From: Platynereis dumerilii
Lineage: Eukaryota > Annelida > Polychaeta > Phyllodocida > Nereididae
Assembly (NCBI GenBank): GCA_026936325.1
Contig: JAPTHN010000007.1
Coordinates: 18,722,337-18,786,336 of the forward strand
Reading direction: 5' to 3'
DNA: 64,000 bases
The stretch's first letter is position 1. The number at the start of each line of letters is the position of its first letter. The notes below the pieces were generated by a model. That model made no database searches, had not been told where the DNA came from, and saw only the letters and a program-made list of their open reading frames with translations. Made by a program: the position numbers and the translations under genes. Of this stretch, positions 47,205 through 59,200 are shown piece by piece.

Positions 47205-47749
47205 GCTATTGGAAATTTGGCGCAACTTTGTTCTTCCAATACTAGAAATCATCAAGGTTAACTTTAAGAGCATCCACCTTTTCAATTTTCATACATCAAA
47301 TAAAAAGCTTCTCTGTAACTGGAAAGCATTTAGTGGCCACGTGTATACGAGCTCTTGAAGTTTTTACCAATTCTATTAGCCTCTACATTAACCACTGATA
47401 ATAACACAAGACAATGACTGTGGGTCACAACCTCTCAATCTTCTGTCCACCCACCTTTCCTGCTTAGTCTGCAACCGAATCTGCTGGACATACACTGTAC
47501 TCGTGGTCAGGCAACTCGATGACACTCTTTCTTGATTAGACATCCTTACGAGAAAGTTGCTAAATAGTCCGGGCAACTGGTGGTCATATGGGGGGTAACC
47601 CACCACAAATTGCAATAGTTTTTAACCATATATTTTATGAATCCTAGGCCACCCAGGGATAACATAGCAAAAGTTTACCAAAAAATAATTAGTGGAAGGC
47701 ACTTTTCTGGAGGTATCTTCGTTAAGCTCCTTCAGCACGTAACTTTAGA

Positions 47750-48900
47750 TAAAACGGAGCACATTACTGGGTTTAAATGACCTAATATTTGATGGAACTC
47801 CACTATAACTGAAGTTCTTAACACCCAACAGCATCAGAAACACTAAATGATACAGAAATGTAAAAAAAGTGGGCATAATTAGGAAATAATACCCTAATTA
47901 GTCATATTTTCTTCTAACGAGGCCACATTCAATTTTGTTTTGTGCTAGAAGCCTGAGAAAGATAAAATTATAATAGATGCAGAAGAGATAACTTTGAAGA
48001 ACATGTATTTTTTTCACACCAAGTGGACATAATTATATCTACAGAGATTTATAAATACAGATGAGCAGACTTTTTTGCTAATCAAGTGACGGTGGCAAGC
48101 CTTTAGTGCAAGATTCCAAAACACAATCTTGACTATTGATGCATCTCAACAGATGAATATCCCTATCCCCACATTATTAAGACTTCTTTTTCTGCTGGTG
48201 ATACATAATGATTATTACAATAGCAGACCACTTATTTCTAAGGAGGGCATGAGAATGGATGCAACATTAGTTGTCAAAGGAACAATTCTCTGTTTGTCAT
48301 GCCTTCTTCCACTTCCATTCCTCAGGAATAATATTTTCCTCTTCACTTGGCTGAACATGAATTTGCTGCTAAACACAAAACTCTGATACTAAGAAAGCTG
48401 TTATTGGAGGCAGAGAGTGTAGTCAGTTCCTCGTTTTCTTCAAGAACTTATGATATTGTTTTCCATTAAGATTATGATTCTCATTTCCATGGATAATGAA
48501 GACGAAAGCTAGGATTTATGTTCTGTCTTTCTGTCTGGTTTCATGAATCTGTGTGCTGTCTCTCTGAATTACGATCAATTACCAATTTTGCATTGCTTTT
48601 CATTTTCCAAATACGCATTTCTCAGAAAGGTGTCATAAAAAAGAAAGGGCTGTCCGGCACTTCACCTAGCACATTGAATAGATCTATCTTTCCTGGAGCT
48701 GGTTTGTAGCTGTCTGTTACGTTCTGCCTATTTGCATTTTCTTACTTACTACTAAGAACGTGCATGAACAAATATTCCTATTTTACATTTGTTGAAGAGT
48801 TGAAAGAGTAATCATCCCTTAGTTTCAATAGGTTGATCAGCCATTAATTAAGTGAAATGAACCTGAATATGTATGATGTGCATACCCTCCATTTGTTGCC
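47750..48900. other. Gene-free interior of the 5-kb element
   Basis: AT-rich; the frame 48129-48386 shows no domain. Nothing else is recognised. Confidence 0.4.
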
Positions 48901-50880
48901 CATGTGTGTTGTCCTTGGTAGAAGAATAGTCATTAAAATAGTTAGATAGATCTATCTACTTTTGCCTTTGTCGATAATGGAGACACGCCCTCTGTATTCT
49001 TCCTTTGTCCAGGTAATCTTGTGTAGAAGCACACATCCATTTATTAAACACTGAACATTTTTTCTGAGACATTCAAAACCTTCAGCTAATTTTTCAGACA
49101 ATCTTATGATTCTTAAGGACACTAAGAGGGCTGCGAGGTAGTTGCAAACTGCTTATCTGACTTACATAATATATGTATATCTTGCTGAATGACAACAGGC
49201 AGATGAGCAAGCATTGCTGCAGACTAACAAAATTCAAGATAAATTGGGTGTCTATCAGGTCAGGCTCAGCAGAACTCTACAGAACTGCACTGGGCTGCTT
49301 CAGATTTGCATGCATTTGCGGACATGAAATACAGCAGCTCCAGTGAAATATTGTAGCCTGCTCCCTCCGCTTGCAACACAGGAAGGCTACGGTAGCCTGT
49401 ATAAGTGCACATCTTGACTGTTATGCCCCAATCTGACAAGAATATTGTAAAAATCAATAGCTGATCGATCTCTCCCATTTGGTCTTTCCATTTTGTCCAA
49501 ATGGGAAGCACTCCTTCCATTCAAACATTTTTGCCTCGCTGTAGAAGCATAAAAAGCCATGACAATACAGTGAGCCAGCTAACTTCTTTGACTGGAATAG
49601 ATTTTGCATTTCAGTCAGCAAGATACACATATATGTGAGTCAGATAAGCAGTTTGCAACTGCAAGCAGCTCGCAGCCCTCTTAGTGTCCTTAAGAATCAT
49701 AAGATCATCTGAAAATTTAGCTGAAGGTTTTTACTGTCTCAGAAAATTGTCAGTGCACTGTAAAATTTTAAAACTGTGTTGAAGCAATAATTTGAGCTGT
49801 CTGAGAATGTTAATAATTTTCAAGCTATGATAGCTCAATCTTATAAGTTGTCAAGGTATGATAGCTCAATGCTGTAAGTTGTCCAAACGAATCATAACAT
49901 TAAGCTGTGAAAACATGAAAGCTTAAGTTGTTGCAGACAGCCTGACATCTCAGCCATGCCACATATAACGCCATCTATAACAAGTACTTCTCGTAACACT
50001 GCATTTAGTTTTAAATAATTATTTACTTAAAAGAAAAAGGAACATTTGTATTACACTATCCCAGAGCAAACCGAGACAGCACACCACTTTAGCTGGTCAC
50101 TTTTTTATTTTTATCTCTCTTAAATTAATTTGTGGGAGTAATTAGATGCATGCTTTCACACGTCAACCAACATTTCCAAGTCAGAGTGTGTTCAAGTATA
50201 GGCTTCTAGCACTGCATACCAACTCAGATGAGCCGCAGGCCATTGGGATTTATTCACAAGAAATTAATTTTTATATCTCCTTGTGATGCAATGGCTTGTG
50301 TTGAATGCATCTTGGGCCTGTCCATGATGTGCTAAAATGAAGCATACTGGATCAGGTGGATCCCCTTGAGAGATCAAACAATATTTTGGGATTACAGCCC
50401 ACATTCATAAATAACTTTATAAGACAGGTCACACAAATATAAATCAAAAACATCTAAAAATAAGTCAACACAGCTCAAAATTTTGAGTTGTGTCAGCTTG
50501 GAACAATAAGTCAACAAAACTCAATATTTTGAGCTGCAAGTCAACACAGGTCATTGTTTTGAGTTTTCTCAGCTTGAATACCTTAGTCAAAATAGCTTAG
50601 TATTTTGAGCTATCTCAGCTCGGTATTTTGAGTTATCTCAGCTTAAAACATCAATCTATATTAGCTCAATCAACTTGTGCAACCATCTCACTCAATCAAT
50701 TGAGCTGAATCAGTGCCTCCGATTTTACAGTGTGTTTAATAAATGGATGTGTGCTTCTACACAAGATTTCCTGGATAAAGGATGAATACAGAGGACATGC
50801 CTCCGTTATCGACAAAGGCAAAAGTAGATAGATCTATCAAACTACTTTAATGACTATTCTTCTACCAAGGGCAACACACA
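48901..50880. repeat. Large inverted repeat, ~290-bp arms
   Basis: The left arm 48901-49194 (CATGTGTGTTGTCCTTGGTA ... ATGTATATCTTGCTGA) is inverted in the right arm 49615-50880 (TCAGCAAGATACACATATAT ... ACACACATG). The right arm is longer only because the CACTG element 49756-50731 lies within it. The central spacer is about 420 bp. The arms carry AAAGTAGATAGATCTATC near their outer ends. It is likely a foldback transposon; no coding. Confidence 0.85.
49756..50731. mobile_element. Long CACTG element with TG TSD, nested in the palindrome
   Basis: Starts CACTGTAAAATTTTAAA and ends GATTTTACAGTG. The undisturbed opposite arm reads TTCAGTGTTTAATAAATGG at the equivalent site. Here it reads CAGTG, element, TGTTTAATAAATGG, so TG was duplicated. 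Near the right end GCAACCATCTCACTCAATCA matches the short foldbacks at 27 and 42.7 kb, making this a longer member of that family. The word TTTGAGTT/TTTGAGCT and its inverse recurs many times inside. It resembles CACTA-type ends, but the superfamily is inferred. Confidence 0.8.
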
Positions 50881-50989
50881 TGGCTTCTTTAGCAACCTTT
50901 GTTGATGTTTTTGAAGAAGTACTGAAGCCATCCTGTTAAATGTGAACACAAAATCTTTGCCATTAACCTCTAATATTGCATAGGAGTCA

Positions 50990-51175
50990 GTGTTGGAGGT
51001 CTCAGGGGCATATATTGATGGCCTTGGCCTTGGTCTCAGTCTCGGCCCCCAATCCTTGGCCTTGCCTCGGTCTCAGCTGTCTTTGGGCCAGTGTTGGAGG
51101 CATCAACATTTTGATGGCCTCTGCCTTGGTCTCGGTCTTAGCGGCTCATACCTCGCTTCCGGCCTTGACTACATT
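50990..51175 (+). repeat. Two ~100-bp tandem repeats rich in CTTGG/TCTCGG
   Basis: GTGTTGGAGG...TTGATGGCCT...CCTTGGTCTCAGTCTCGG at 50990 recurs as GTGTTGGAGGCATC...TTGATGGCCT...CCTTGGTCTCGGTCTTAG at 51090. The short words CTTGGCCTTGG and TCTCGG are themselves repetitive. Frames over it are likely by-products. Confidence 0.6.
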
Positions 51176-51179
51176 AGGA

Positions 51180-52380
51180 GTTACCTAGCTGTATGTCTGA
51201 AGCTCACAATATGTATAACAAAGGATCTACATTCTACACCAGTGCCATCAAGCACCTTTTACATTTTGTTGATTAGCCAACTTTCAGACAATAACTGTTG
51301 GTTCTGCATTCTCTTGGTTAATCGGCTTGATAAAAGATTTTATGGACCTGGCATCCTCTGTACAAGTTCATAATGCAAATATTAATGTGCACAGATCTGC
51401 AGCAAGAGATCTCTAATATAGAGTGCCTTTATCTAATTACATTGGCCATCCCAATGAAACACATGCCACCAATAATATCTCCTCAAAACCAAGTCAATTT
51501 CATTAAACTCTCTGACCATCATCAAGGGCAGGCATCATCAGGGTCACAATCATGTAGGAGCTTTGAAAGGGAGGGGTCAAGCACAATGAAAGCACAAATT
51601 CTAGCCTGTGATTTTAACTGTAAATATTTCGTATACGAAAGTATCATCATTTTCTAGGAAAAGGGGCAGGATCTAGGCCCCATTCCATGAAAAAATTCAT
51701 ATAGATCAGGACAACTGTAGTGTATGAACAAAAAAGTTTTGTTTTAGTGAAATGTAGCCTACATGTATAGCCCCTGACATAGTGCAATGGACTTCCTCAT
51801 CTCATCAAATAAGTGAGAATGTTCTTTTGATTTACAAATTTGTCTTTTTTCTCACACGCCTTCAGGATCCACATCTTTCAATTTTACATACTGTTCCTCA
51901 AGGGCCTATGGTTACTAGCAAAATACAATTGTCCCTGTCTTCATTCTGAGCATCTTCTGTGCATCTTTAGACAGTTATTATATTTCTATTGCTTGAGTTG
52001 GTCAAGTGCAGTTGTGCTGCTTGTCGACCGTAGTGATAGAAATGAGATACTTCTTCACAAAGAAGGGATCTACTATACCTCCCATCCCCATCAAAAAGAG
52101 ATTATTCAAAGATATGACCTGACCCCACAAGGCATTTGACTGCAATGTGTGAATTTCAGAAGGAAAGGTTTACCAAGTCTCGACGAAAGTGAAGGCATGA
52201 ATATCTTCTGGGAATGTGGCAGCTATAGCAGTACTCCGTGATATGTATTGTTTTATTTATTCTAAATAACATTACAGATCACTGAATATGTTATGTAGCA
52301 CATATTTGAAAATAGATCTGTACTTTTAAATGGAATCAGGATTGTTTTCATTGGATATTTGAAATTTATTATGTACTTTT
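51180..52380. other. Gene-free stretch inside the 5-kb element
   Basis: Short frames (51373-51657, 51840-52139) without recognised domains. No RNA gene or terminal repeats. Confidence 0.4.
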
Positions 52381-53114
52381 CACCATTTTACCCCGAAGCC
52401 TCCTTCCGCACTGCCTGAAAATGTTCCCACATCCGAAAAAGGGTCTTCCACTAAATATATTTTGGTAAACTTTTGATATGTTATAGAGGAAGATGTAAGC
52501 TTTCAAATGGTATATGACACAAAACTATTGCAATTTGTGGTGGGTCATTCCGCCAGTTGCCCGGACTAAAACATCAGATGTAAAATATATAATATTACAT
52601 TTAATTGTGTAATGTTGAAACTGACATACGAAGAAAGGTTGATTTCCGTAAAATTTGTTTTTGGCTTTGTTGTCTTTGACCTTATGGATTGTGGATCAAT
52701 GGGTTTGTCCAGAATTGAAAATCAGTATTGATCTTAAAAAAAATTTGGGACCAGTAATATTTTTAAAAATAGGTGATGGATAACCAAAAGTGATAGCTTT
52801 TTGATGGTTGTGATGGATGATTCGTTTGCAATATGCCATACACTAGAATATAAATTGCCCTATTCTTGCTTACTTACACTGTGCAAAAACCGACTTTTTG
52901 TTCTGTCTATAACAACACTTCTCTGTTGTTGGTGTTTTCATGTTATGAGACACAGATGGTCAGACTTATGGAAGTGATAGATTAGGAGTGTGCATTGTCC
53001 ATTGTGTTTCATTCAGAGAAATGTTTCCTTTCTCTTCTGGCCGGATGATGTATGATGCAATATTACATAATATTCTGGTATTGCAGACAGCTTAGAGGGG
53101 TCCAAAATTGAAAG

Positions 53115-54855
53115 TTAGACAGAGATCTGTATTGGTATGTGAAAAAGACTCTAAACAGTCTTAAAACAAACAAAGCCACAGGCTATGATGGCATTCCTGC
53201 CAAACTTCTAAAATTGGGATCCAACATGATCAGTAACTCTCTTACACCATTGATCAATATGTGTTTTACCATGAACCATTTTCCAAATGAGCTGAAATAT
53301 GCAGAAGTTACGCCAGTTCACAAAAGTAAAGACATTCTGAAGAAAAACAATTTTCGACCAGTCAGTGTGTTAACCAGCATGTCCAAAGTATTTGAAAGTT
53401 GTGTTTGTGACCAATTGATACACTATTTCAATGATATACTGTCAAATATGTTGTCTGCCTACAGGAAAAGGTTTTCATGTAACAATGTAATCATAAAGTG
53501 TATTGAAGAATGGAAAAAGTTTTTAGACTGTAAAGAATATGTAGCTTGCCTATTGATGGACTTATCTAAGGCATTTGATTGTCTTCCGCATGGTTTGTTA
53601 CTAGCAAAACTAAGTGCGTATGGTTTACATGAGAATGCATGTCTGTTTGTAAAAAGCTATCTGTCAGACCGTTTACAACGTGTCAAGATTGACATGTCAT
53701 GTAGTTCTTGGCTTAAATTGAAGAGGGGAATTCCCCAGGGTTCCTTGCTTGGACCGCTTCTGTTCAACCTATTTCTAAATGATCTTTTGACTCATCTGAA
53801 TGATTATTGCACTGTTTTTAATTATGCTGATGACAATAGTCTATCATGTCATCACTCTAATATAGAAACACTTGTGTCAAATCTTGAACTAGCATCAGAG
53901 AGAGCCCTGACTTGGTTTGACCAAAATTTTATGAAAGCAAATCCGGATAAATTCAATTTGATCATTCTCACTGGTAGAAACCAGCATGAAGAAGTCACAA
54001 TGCGACTTCGCAATACTGTAATAAAATCAGAGGATGAAGTTAAACTCCTTGGAATAACCTTAGACAGAAGTCTAACTTTTACTCCCCATATTAGAAATCT
54101 TTGCAAAAAAGTTGCAAGACAGGTCAATGCCATGTCTAGGCTCTCTACTATGCTATGTCTTCAAACAAAATGGTCTGTTTTTAACTCTTTTGTCAAATCT
54201 AATTTTGCCTACTGTACTGTTGTCTTTCATTACTGTGGAATGCAAAATGATAAGAAGTTAGAAAAGATGTATGAAAGAGCAATTCGGACAGTGTATAATG
54301 ATTTTGTGAGTCCGTATCATGAGTTGCTAAAAAGGTCAAATCGTAAAATGTTATTTGAAGAGAGAGAGGATGTTTTGATTGAACTGATGTATAAAATTTT
54401 ACATGGATTGTCGCCACCTCTTGAGGAAAATATGTTTGTTAGAAAGAGATTAAATCACAACTTGAGAGATACAAACGTGTTAGTGGTTCCAAACTATGAA
54501 ACAGTAAAGTTTGGTTTTAATTCTCTGAGAGTAAATGGTGCTATATGTTGGAACAGAATGCCAAAAGCCATAAAAGACTGTGATAAACTTGGGTGCTTAA
54601 AAACTGCTCTTCGTAATTATAAATATACCTGCAGATGTGGATCATGTATTAGATGTTTCTTTTATGCCTCTCGATAATTTTCAAGTTTTAACATTTACAT
54701 GCTTTTACCCAATTTTTAATGTTTTTAAATATCTTATGCTTGTATATACTGTATATATTACATGTCGGTAAAAAGCAGATTTCTGCTTGTGTTTTTTGTT
54801 TGTAATTGCTATTCCGACTTTAAATAAAGTTTTCTTTATCTTTATCTTTATCTTT
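53115..54855 (+). mobile_element. 5'-truncated LINE with open reverse transcriptase
   Basis: An unbroken frame of 512 codons (53139-54677; its first codon is GTG, so no true start) begins at the entry to the reverse-transcriptase domain with NKATGYDGIPAKLL. Then come FRPVSVLTSMSKVFE, MDLSKAFDCLPHGLL (first catalytic Asp), RGIPQGSLLGPLLFNLFLND and FNYADDNSLS (catalytic ADD). The thumb region LLGITLDRSLTFTPHI and the C-terminal end ICWNRMPKAI follow. The endonuclease and first ORF are absent: the copy starts at the RT edge. The 3' UTR has an AATAAAG signal and a (CTTTAT)n tail ending at 54855. The layout fits the CR1/Jockey/Rex group; the clade is not resolved. The lack of stops suggests a recent insertion into array-2 unit C. 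Confidence 0.92.
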
Positions 54856-55745
54856 TATGGTACCTATGTTGATGTATATATGTACATTTTATGTACTTGC
54901 GCCTATTGGAATATCAATCCATGAGGTTCTTTTCATGTGCACTGCTGCACAGTGAGAATGTGAAATACCAAAACATTGAAGTGTGCAGTAATAAGATAAT
55001 ATTTTAGGTATTTTTTCCAGCCAGTACTCAATCCTGAACTTAGGCACCAGCATAGTGCACACACACTCAGAAAATCCAGAGAATTTTGAAGGACAGTAGA
55101 CTGACAGTTTTGCTTGCCAAACAAAAACAAGGGATATTTATTCTTTTTCTTTTGTATGACATGGAATATGCATATATTTGGGTTTAGCTATTAACTGCAT
55201 ACCTTCTATTGCCCTATGTGCAATCTAGAGCAGATGGTATGACTGTCACTCTGAGCCTTTTAAAATAAGTAATTCACTGGCAGTGCTCAGCATATTTCTT
55301 TGTCCCATTCGGTTGCAGGAGGATGATTTGTGTTTTGTTTGGATTGCACAGAGTGCTGAGTTGACAAATCTGCTGCTCGTTCAAACTGTGTCAACTACAG
55401 ATCTGCATTTAGGTAATTTAGAACATCATTTCCAGTTGCCCAGAACCATATTTTGTGTAAGGGACAAAAACTGAAAGATATAAGTTGAACTATAAATGTA
55501 GACCTTGATAGGCCTGGACTACAATCAACTTTTATTAATTAAGTTATGTTATCACACAATACACCAACAGCAGCTTCTGCTATTGCTACCAAATAATACA
55601 GTAATCCACAGTGTTAATCCAACTAAGTAGTCTAAGCTGCAGCAATAGCTCCAAGGATGACAAAATATATGTTGCTCATGTAATTCATGGGTGATCAATC
55701 TCATTGACATGTAGTAATCTATTTTTAATTGTATTGTTAGCATAT

Positions 55746-56759
55746 TACAAGGTTACTGGGAATATAAAAGAAAACAAGACCAGTTAATTCTTACACTCAG
55801 CATGTTTGACCATGTCTCGGATCATACCGAAATTAGGAAGCAGAAAGCCCAAAATTACCAAGATACAGAAAAATTCTCATTTTGCATGGAAACACACTCA
55901 TCACATATTATTAAACATGCATATGAGAACAACCGATAATACCACAAAGATTCGCGTGAAGAAAATTAACAGAATAAAATTCAAATACCACAGCATGCAA
56001 AGTGGGATAGATTTGTAGTGGGAATAATCACAGTTGGTATACAAAGCTCATCAGAGAACATTCGGTCAAAACGAAGTCAAACCTACTTGATTACTCAATG
56101 GGGAGTTTGATCCTGATCTTTCAATTGAAATCATCTATTTTGCTTATATAACATCAGAATAATCATATTTAAGATATGAAAATACATGTCTTGCACAGAA
56201 TTCAGCAGGGTAATTCACTAGATAAATTTTATGTAATATTCTTTCCTCACGATGTCATGAGTTATGTGCTATTTTTCCTTCTCTGAATGCATCAAAATAT
56301 GCCATGTTCTTGCTACCTAACTTTGCATGTTCGATCAAATTTCCCAGACTAGTTAATGGCTCATGAAATTTAGTCGATTTGATACGTTGGAAAACTTTAC
56401 TTCAAAGATCACATGCCATCATCAGTCTGGCAATTCTCGTTCTTTGATAAAAGTTCTAATTGATGCAATTACCACAAATATTACTCCACAGGACCTATTA
56501 TTTGTCAGACAGGCAATGTGATGCAATGAGAATTCAAACAAAATGATAGTTGCCATCATTTGAATCTCATAGCTACAGAGCTTGAATCAAAGACGCACTG
56601 ACAGATTGAATCATACATATGTATATGAAGACCAGGGATCCTTAATCATGTGTCCTTGCAGATCAGGGACAGTCTCTTTTCTACAGTATTGTCCAATGAC
56701 TTTTCTCAAACTATGATTACGACATTTGTCCAAATTGCACAGACTGAGACTGATCAACA
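55746..56759. other. Gene-free stretch
   Basis: The frame 55806-56018 is basic and domain-free. No repeats were identified with certainty. Confidence 0.4.
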
Positions 56760-57577
56760 AACCTGCTGCACTTCATGCTACCATCTCATTCTTCCAAAAA
56801 TAGAAATCCTCAAGGTTAGCTTTTAAGAGCATCTGCCTTTTCATACATCACATAAAAAGCTTCTCTGTAACTGGAACGTGTTTAGTGGCACTGTGTACGA
56901 GCTCTTGTATTTTTACCAATTCTAGTTGCCTTTACGTTAACAACTGATAATAACACACCCTCTCAATCTTCTGTCCACCCACCTTTCCTGTTAAGTCTGT
57001 TACAGAATTTTCCTGGACATACACCGTACTTGAGGTCAGGTAACTCAGTCACGCGCTCTCAGTAGTAGGCATCTTCGCACGATAATGGCCTCACATCAGA
57101 TGTTTTAAAAATGTATACGAAATATATAATAATTGTGCGATATTGCTAAATAAAAGCACGCTTGTTCTGTATAGCAATTAGAACAAGCTATCATTGAACA
57201 ATTTTTTCCCAATGTCATGCCCCTTGAGTGAAAGATACCTCTTGTATGAGAATCTCAGATGACAATTTTACGAAATAATCTAAAATGTGCAAAACATATT
57301 TTGGTAACTTTTACCTATTTTACCATTATTACAGCCTGTTAGTCTGAACCTCCACAATCATATATATACATAATCCCATATCAGAAAAGGTCAAGGAACT
57401 GCAACTGTCGACAAAGAAAGGGCATGCCATGAATGGCTTTTTTCACAGCCAAGGACCATTTGTGGACGAATGTGGTTTTAAAAGACATAAAACTAACTCA
57501 ATAATCATACTATAAGCTTGTCGCATTTCACACAGAAATACTTATATAGGCTCAGTGAAAAACTGCTCACTATTGTA

Positions 57578-57612
57578 GATAAAGACATAGACATAGATTT
57601 ATTGGCCACACG
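57578..57612 (-). mobile_element. Probable LINE 3' tail, (TCTATG)n
   Basis: On the minus strand CACGTGTGGCCAATAAATC is followed by TCTATGTCTATGTCTTTATC. A polyadenylation-like AATAAA directly before a hexamer repeat is the usual 3' end of CR1-like LINEs. The tail differs from that of the 53-kb LINE, so it would be another family. Too little remains for more. Confidence 0.4.
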
Positions 57613-57912
57613 TGTTACAGGAATTCGCGTTGCAGTAGACTTTATGAGCCAAGAACCAAGCAATTCCAGCTCCACGTGACGTATGGTAGAAAACTGTTCA
57701 TGTATGGCTAATATCCAGTCATGTTTGTGCACACAAGGAAGCTGTGAAATAAAATCGTTTATATCAGTTATAGGTTTAATTTTGGAAACCTGAACAATCA
57801 GAAACTGTGATTTTGTTCATCACACCTGGGCACTGGGCAGTGATTGACCAAGCCCACATTTGCTCATATCAAACCGCATTTTGTGAATGTCAAGAAAGGA
57901 TCCATCAACAAA

Positions 57913-58043
57913 TGAATGAATGAATGAATCAATCAATAAATCAATCAATCAATCAACGAATCAATCAACCAATCATCAATGAATCAATCAGTCAATATTC
58001 AGCTATTCAACAAATCTGTCCATCTGACAAATCTATCTATCTG

Positions 58044-58125
<82 letters not shown>

Positions 58126-58170
58126 ATCAGCCATTTCACCAATCTATCTATCAATCATCAGCCATTTCAC

Positions 58171-58223
<53 letters not shown>

Positions 58224-58480
58224 AATTAATCAATATGTATATATCTTTCTATCGCTCTCTCTGTCAATTTGTCGATTTATCAAGCTATCAATGATAAACC
58301 ATCCAACTAATCAATCAATCAAATCAATCAATCGTCAATTAATCTAACTATCGATCTATTTAGCTATCTAGCTATTTATCTATCTATCTAGCTGTCTAAC
58401 TCTTTCTATCTATATCTACCCATATCTATCTATTTCTATCTATTCCAATCTAACTTTTTTTCTATCTGTCTATCAATCTA
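57913..58480. repeat. Compound tetranucleotide microsatellite
   Basis: (AATG)n and (AATC)n at 57913-57990, then (TATC)n at about 58034-58125 and 58145-58222, then degenerate TATC/AATC words to about 58480. A 30-base phrase, ATCATCAGCCATTTCACC, is repeated between the TATC blocks (58122 and 58155). Confidence 0.95.
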
Positions 58481-59200
58481 CAGATTTAATTTTCATTACA
58501 ATTTTCTCAGAAAGCTCTTCTAAATGCGGTCTGAAATGTTCAAATATGGAATAAGTTTATCAGCCAAGTTTCTTTTCTGAATGTACAGGCATTGACCAAT
58601 CAAAGATTTAGTGCTACACACGACTGAATAATAAACAGCCAGATAAGAGAGGATTTGACTTCACACTTATAGTCTGTCTTTGACACTTGGTTTATCAGTT
58701 TGGTTGATAGCTTGACTCGTTTGTATCTGTGTATAGCAGTTAAAATTAATTATTGGAATGAACAGTGTTGCTACCACACGTCATGTAGAGCTCCATACGT
58801 CATGTAATAAATATTTCAATTTGCAATAACACATTTTTTTATTCAGTCTTGAACCCAGTGCTCCGTTGGTATAGTTTCTAAATTAATATACCATATTACC
58901 AGGCCTAAAATTATGAGATTTGTTTTGATAGTTTTAGTCCAATATTGAAAATAAGAATTTTGCTAAAGATCACATCAATGGAAATCAACAAGTCTACTTC
59001 TACGCGAATTCCTGTAACATGAAATTTGTTTGATACTTTGCATGTTATGACAAACAGATTGGCTGAGCCTTACGGAATTGAGTTGCATGGCTAGCAGTGT
59101 CCAATGTATTTGGCCCATTTTGCATCAGTGAGATGATTTGTGTTTTGTTTAGATTGCACAGAAATGCAGACCAGACGAAAACCGCTGTTTTATGGAACCT

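Larger units (their letters stand above)
47567..52566. mobile_element. 5,000-bp inverted-repeat element, candidate TA TSD
   Basis: The left end GTCCGGGCAACTGG and the right end CCAGTTGCCCGGAC are exact inverses, flanked by TA on both sides. The pairing continues, diverged, for about 180 bases (CCCACCACAAATTGCAATAG, AAAAGTTTACCAAAA, TTAGTGGAAG on both). The outside flanks are consecutive in unit D (57080-57100), supporting a single insertion. The interior contains a large inverted repeat and a nested CACTG element but no transposase frame. It could be an eroded transposon or two facing MITEs that moved together. Confidence 0.55.
47205..55745 (+). repeat. Array 2, unit C, split by two insertions
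   Basis: 47240-47545 (CTAGAAATCATCAAGG, AAAAGCTTCTCTGTAACTGGA, TCTTCTGTCCACCCACCTTTCCTG) matches 56790-57060. After the 5,000-bp element it continues CATCAGATGTAAAATATATAAT at 52572, as at 57092. After the LINE it ends with 55255-55745 (CAGTGCTCAGCATATTTCTTTGTC, GGAGGATGATTTGTGTTTTG), matching 46075-46490. Confidence 0.65.
56760..59200 (+). repeat. Array 2, unit D
   Basis: 56790-57100 matches 47240-47545 plus 52572. CAGAAAAGGTCAAGGAACTG (57382) matches 44105. 58775-58985 matches part of the Helitron-like element. GATGATTTGTGTTTTGTTTAGATTGCACAG (59132) matches 55320, 46115 and 44440. It is interrupted by microsatellites. Confidence 0.6.

Noticed and set aside
50976-51373. Overlapping 70- and 127-codon frames
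   Set aside because: Generated by CTTGG/TCTCGG tandem repeats; no domain and two frames open together.
57924-58347. 100-120 codon open frames rich in LSIY
   Set aside because: Same cause: a (TATC)n microsatellite.
58845-58890. tRNA-like B box (GGTTCAAGACT, minus strand)
   Set aside because: The paralogous segment at 9735 lacks it and there is no acceptable A box.
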